A stretch of 64,000 bases of DNA from Saturnia japonica (taxonomy: Eukaryota; Arthropoda; Insecta; Lepidoptera; Saturniidae), in NCBI GenBank assembly GCA_033032175.1, contig CM065307.1:3100001-3164000 (forward strand), written 5' to 3'. Shown here piece after piece: positions 59,673 to 64,000 of this stretch; position 1 is the first letter of the stretch, and each line of letters begins with the position of its first letter. The position numbers and the translations under genes are program-made. A model generated the notes under the pieces. It was given only the letters and a program-made list of their open reading frames with translations, did not search any database and was not told where the DNA came from.

Positions 59673-60443
59673 TTTGAAAGCAAGTAAACTTCGGACAATG
59701 TCTCACCCACTCTCTCAATTAGGAACTATGATATTATAAGTAAAAAAGTGTAGATAGGTTAGCTAAATTATATTTTCATAAGACAAATGGCATACTACAG
59801 AACACATACATATCATTTTTTTACATGAGGAAGTAGGAAGGCATGTTATTAATATCGGCAGCGAAAATGAGACAAGTATACCTTTGTTTCGAGCTGTGTA
59901 GTCTGGGTTTGCTAAGTAGCAACGTTTTAAAGTGCCACTTATGGAGGGCATAAAACAACTTATCTACGCTTTTTGACTTAAAATATCATTGTTCAGGAAT
60001 ACCAATAAACGTATGAAGTATTCACGGCCGACGTTGCCAAATCATAATAATTTTATATCTATGGTGTTGAATGTTGACCTTTTAATTTTATTATATGTGT
60101 GAGTGGGATAGGTATAGAAAAGGTATAAACTTGTAGCACTGTCATTCATATGTGTAACAGAATTAGATGGACGAAAAGGAATAGAAATAAAAGATTTATC
60201 GCGTTCCATAGAACAATAAAAGGTATAGAGAAACCTGTTTGACAAATAGTTTGTATTAATGTAAATTAACCTCTCGAAAATCGGTAACGTTATCAAACCA
60301 AATAACGAATTGTATATAGCCTAGTCAGTTCGAGGGACGGCCGTGAAGCGGGCGTGTTACAGCGCATGCGCTACTGTGATATATTGTGTGGACTTTATAC
60401 TTGAAAGTTTCCGAAATATTCAATTATGGACTTCAGAAAATAC

Positions 60444-60821
60444 AGGCAGTCCTCGAACTTACGACATGTTCTCGAAATACACGACGTAAATCGAGCCATC
60501 TTGTTTCATACATTTCCATACAAAGACCAGTTTCACAAGGCTTTTAAACTGTATTATTTAAAATATATGCTTTATAACTCAATACAAGTAATTAAAATAC
60601 TTATTCATAGAATTAGTAAACATTTTTGGTACTTATTGGTTAACTTTTTTTGATGTAGTAGTATTATCAGAATGAAAATAGGGGAACCGAAATGAAAAAA
60701 AATGTAGTTCGGTCGGTCGGTTGACGGCGAAACAATTCGCCTATGACGTAAATCGAAAAACGGGACGTTTGTTTGAGGAATGGTATCATAATATTGTTTG
60801 ATGTAACTCGAGGACTGCCTG
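60444..60821. mobile_element. Terminal-inverted-repeat element (MITE-like), about 378 bp
   Basis: The left end CAGGCAGTCCTCGAACTTAC matches the reverse complement of the right end, CAGGCAGTCCTCGAGTTAC, with one mismatch and one gap. Subterminal TTACGAC / GACGTAAATCGA motifs recur. This style of end is seen in mariner/pogo-related elements. A TA duplication is present on the left only, so the class is a guess. Confidence 0.6.
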
Positions 60822-62173
60822 TTGTTGTATGTGTAGTACACGATTTGTGTGTATGTGTTTTTTTAATTATTTATTTTACATAGAAATCAATTTTCACTTT
60901 ATCGATAATGACAAACAGCATAGAAGACAATAAAGTTTTTCTTTTATATTTAACATCTGTGTTGTAATGAAAGGAGTATGATAATAATCAGCCAAATTTT
61001 TGTATTTATTGAAGTGATGTTCAATGTAAATAAATTGTAAATTACGGTTGTTTAGATAGTGAATGTACGATTTATTATTTTACTAGTATATATGACAGTG
61101 GTCTCCCCGACTCTGCACCTATATTGTTTTTTTTTTAAATTGAACATGATATCGTTTTATAAACTTCAATAACACTTTATTACCTTTTTTGTTTCAATAT
61201 AAAAAACTGAGAAAGGCGCCCGATCACTATAAATTCGCGACAAATAAAAAACTTGTTTGTAACTTGTACATAAATTTTTAGTCGTAAATCTAAAATTAAG
61301 TTAAGAGACTGATTTGCTATCATTGAAATTCGTTTGTTTGTTCTTGCTTGCAATTAGTACTTAATTTCAATCGGTATATTTAGGTTGATTTTCGAAAATC
61401 CTTTGACGTTTGTGAAAAGAATGTATAGGGGAAAATTTTAATTCGTTAACGAGAATGACTTATTAAAGACAGAAAAAAGTGCGTATGATCCATAATGTAC
61501 TCTGTGATCCATTCGCGTTAACACACGGTACACACATACGGTATAATTATGATTTTAGTGAACGAATTAATTGAATAAATTCCGAATTCTATTCGACTCT
61601 ACGGAAACTATTCTTGTTTTCCTTTTTTAACTCAAACCAATTTTTTTGTGAAAATTATCATGAAGACATAAAATTACATATTTTTGGGACATTAATTTTC
61701 GTAAATTATTTATAAGTAACGTTATTTCATTGTTTTTCGAAAAGCAACTGTAAATATTATAATAATAGCAGTTATTATTAACCGATTGAGATGTAAAGAT
61801 ATAGTTATTGATATTTGACCTGTTCTTTGTGTTATATGTATATCAAATTTGGCTTCAGCTTTACTTTGCTTGTAATTCTAATGTAATTAATTTTATGTGT
61901 ATTTTGTTGTGTTTTAGGTAAATTGTTAAATTGGCATGGTTACTGTTGAATGTGTTGTGACATTCAGACAGATGCTAATATTAAAAAATAAATCAAAAGA
62001 TTTGATCTTGAGTAGCACATATATGTTGGACATATGACATACATTATAATTCTAACAAATTACTTAATGTATAATGGGGCTTCGAAAGTCATGGTTTTTA
62101 TAAATTTGCGACTTAATAGTAAATATTTAGATTTCGCGTTTTACCCTAGCTACGAAAATCACTAATCCTACTA

Positions 62174-62253
62174 TCTATACTAATATTATAAATGCGAAAG
62201 TCTGTTTGTTAATGAATCACGAAAAAACGGCTGAAGTCGCGGGCAGAAGCTAG
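62174..62253 (+). mobile_element. Minimal Helitron-like element (80 bp)
   Basis: It starts A|TCTATACTAATATTATAAAT then GCGAAAGTCTG, and ends GAAGTCGCGGGCAGAAGCTAG|T. Both ends follow the Helitron rule, and almost nothing lies between them, so it looks like an internal deletion of a larger lepidopteran element. Confidence 0.65.
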
Positions 62254-64000
62254 TTACTAATAAATCGTTTTTTTCAACGTAGGTACTCGCATGCTCTTGT
62301 CCAGTAAAGAAACGGCAACTCTTGATCTATTCGTTTATTATTATGTTAGTTTACATTATGTTGTAAATTGTAAAATATTTATATGCAGAGAAAACGCACA
62401 ATAAGAGGTAATAAATGATGGGATGATATTATGTCTGCTTTCTAAGACATGTATCTATAAAATAGTTAATCATGAAAAAAAGTCATTAATTATTGTATGG
62501 GAACGAAGCATTAAGAATTGTAGTGGTAAATTATGCTAAAAATACACACTTGAAATAAAGCTGTAATTAATTGCAACAATATGTGTAATGCAATATTTAA
62601 TATCAGCTTATCAAAGTATATTTTATTATATTATAATGATAAAATTATATAGCATGATTTATATTATATCAAGTAATATATAAAGAATTACAGTATTTAG
62701 ATGAAACAAATTTTTATATTATCACACTAATAATTTTCTCAATTAAAATTATTTTATATCAAACAATTGTGACAACTGAAATGCGTCACTACGAAGCTAT
62801 TAACTCTGGTACTGGTTATGCGTATTTATTGAAAGTTATTTTGCATTCTTTGCTATAAACGTGTATTTGTTTTTCTTTGCTTATAAATGAAATGATATTC
62901 TCAATCATGACTTTGAAAGGTTTACAGATAACCATAAAATATATAGGGACCAAATATCTGATGACATCACTGCTATGTGCCATTTATTTAAGGTTAATTT
63001 GTTTGTACACACTTTCAATTGCACAATAACATAACCTGTGCCGCCGTCTTGGTCCAAAAATCTTGTATTTTACATTTGTGACGCGTGTCAAACGAATGGA
63101 ACGAGTGAATGAATATGCGTTTGTCTTGTCTATGTAATGTAAATAATCATGTTTAGCGTTTTTATTGTATCATATTATAAGGGAATTATATAATCTTAAT
63201 TATTCAGGGTCATTGAATCAAAATTCGATAAATAAAAATGTATATCGACTAAATTAATAGGATTTTATATATAATTTTCTTCATTTTAAAAATTAGTAGA
63301 GGTTGCCGAGTGATGGAATTACAGTAATTTTAAAATTTCTGTTACTAATTTTATGGTTTACAGCAGACTTAGTGTACGATTTTTTTTTTTATTTCGTATT
63401 TTTCATATTTACATTAAAAAAAAAAAACAATACATAAAACTGCTATTAGTTTTCGATACAGATTTTGTTACATCATTCGAATATAGAATTTTTCACACGA
63501 ACCTATATATAATTGAAGTTAATAAACATTACTAAAAGTTGCCAATTTGGTAACCATCAGTGTTCCGTGCATCACGAATAATGTTTATTATAATTTAATA
63601 TTCATTTATATTTTCATAGATTTGTTTGATATTCATAGAAACATTTTTGAATGAATTGTACTTTAAAAAAAAAAATCAAACATTAAGTTAACCTTTCCAC
63701 ACTGCCCGTTCAGTTCGTTAGGGAATATTATTTAGAAAGATGTAGATTTTTTACGTACGGTGTTAAAGTGTAAAACAGGGTACTGGAAGTCTCGTTAAAA
63801 AAAAAGTGTTTATTCGTCCTTCTGATTTTAATTCTACCCAGAAGTAAATTTAATCTACGAACTTTGTTTACCAGATTACCTACCGGCTCTGAACGTATGT
63901 TCAATTTACATTGAACTTTATTTACATATTCAGTTGATTGGGTATTGAATGGAACAAATACTGCCGCGATTTTTCGCCATAAATCAAATAATAACAGAGC

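Larger units (their letters stand above)
59426..64000 (+). other. dlp: dlp 3' UTR and downstream flank
   Basis: No coding sequence was recognised after the stop. It holds a threefold imperfect repeat (59505-59672), a terminal-inverted-repeat element (60444-60821), an 80 bp Helitron-like element (62174-62253) and otherwise AT-rich sequence. Many AATAAA hexamers occur. The one at 62554-62559, followed by a GT-rich stretch, looks like the best poly(A) signal, but 60004-60009 and 61027-61032 are also possible, so the end of the transcript cannot be fixed. Confidence 0.5.

Noticed and set aside
61025..63145. Three TGTAAATA motifs as Pumilio sites in the dlp 3' UTR
   Set aside because: The motif is also frequent elsewhere in this AT-rich window (for example near 1262), so there is no visible enrichment.
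1..64000. CRISPR array, operon, bacterial promoters or riboswitches
   Set aside because: The DNA is clearly animal nuclear sequence. No regular spacer-repeat array exists, and the repeats are dispersed transposable elements.

Overview
This is eukaryotic nuclear DNA, AT-rich and full of repeats. It is almost certainly from a moth or butterfly. The repeat families are of kinds typical of Lepidoptera, such as tRNA-derived SINEs, short Helitron-like elements with A|TC...CTAG|T ends, and decayed Jockey, RTE and R2-like LINE tails. The single conserved gene is an insect glypican.

The main content is the 3' part of one multi-exon gene on the + strand: a glypican of the Dally-like / GPC4-GPC6 class (dlp). 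Ten coding exons can be joined from 19457 to 59425. All splice sites are GT-AG, every intron phase matches, and no stop occurs before the terminal TAA at 59423-59425. Together they encode about 705 residues: the N-terminal CC motif region, the alpha-helical glypican core, the Cys-rich CRD, the GCG motif, a long charged hinge with two furin-like sites, the post-hinge helix, a Ser-Gly heparan sulfate attachment cluster, and a hydrophobic C-terminal tail suitable as a GPI signal. The 5' exon with the signal peptide and the first conserved cysteine was not found, so the gene is 5'-partial here.

Layout: 1-19456 lies before the first exon found and is intron 1 or upstream DNA. It holds repeats and a few GC-richer unique islands. 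19457-19609 is the first exon found. 19610-42073 is a 22.5 kb intron packed with repeats. 42074-59425 holds nine more exons separated by introns of 0.26-4.8 kb. 59426-64000 is the 3' UTR and flank: AT-rich, with a tandem repeat straight after the stop codon and an inverted-repeat element.

No tRNA or rRNA gene, CRISPR array or second protein-coding host gene was recognised. The items most worth a second look are: (1) the expanded hinge in the 582 bp exon; (2) the in-frame, phase 1-1 exon carrying three of the four Ser-Gly sites; (3) a pair of PIF/Harbinger-like elements, one with clean TTA target duplications; (4) a Helitron-like copy whose internal block sits inverted outside it; (5) a decayed LINE tail with a CCHC knuckle and a restriction-like-endonuclease-type region; and (6) an 80 bp element with both Helitron-like ends. 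Residue numbers below count from the first codon visible in this window, not from the true N-terminus. Repeat boundaries were read by eye and are approximate unless the termini are stated.
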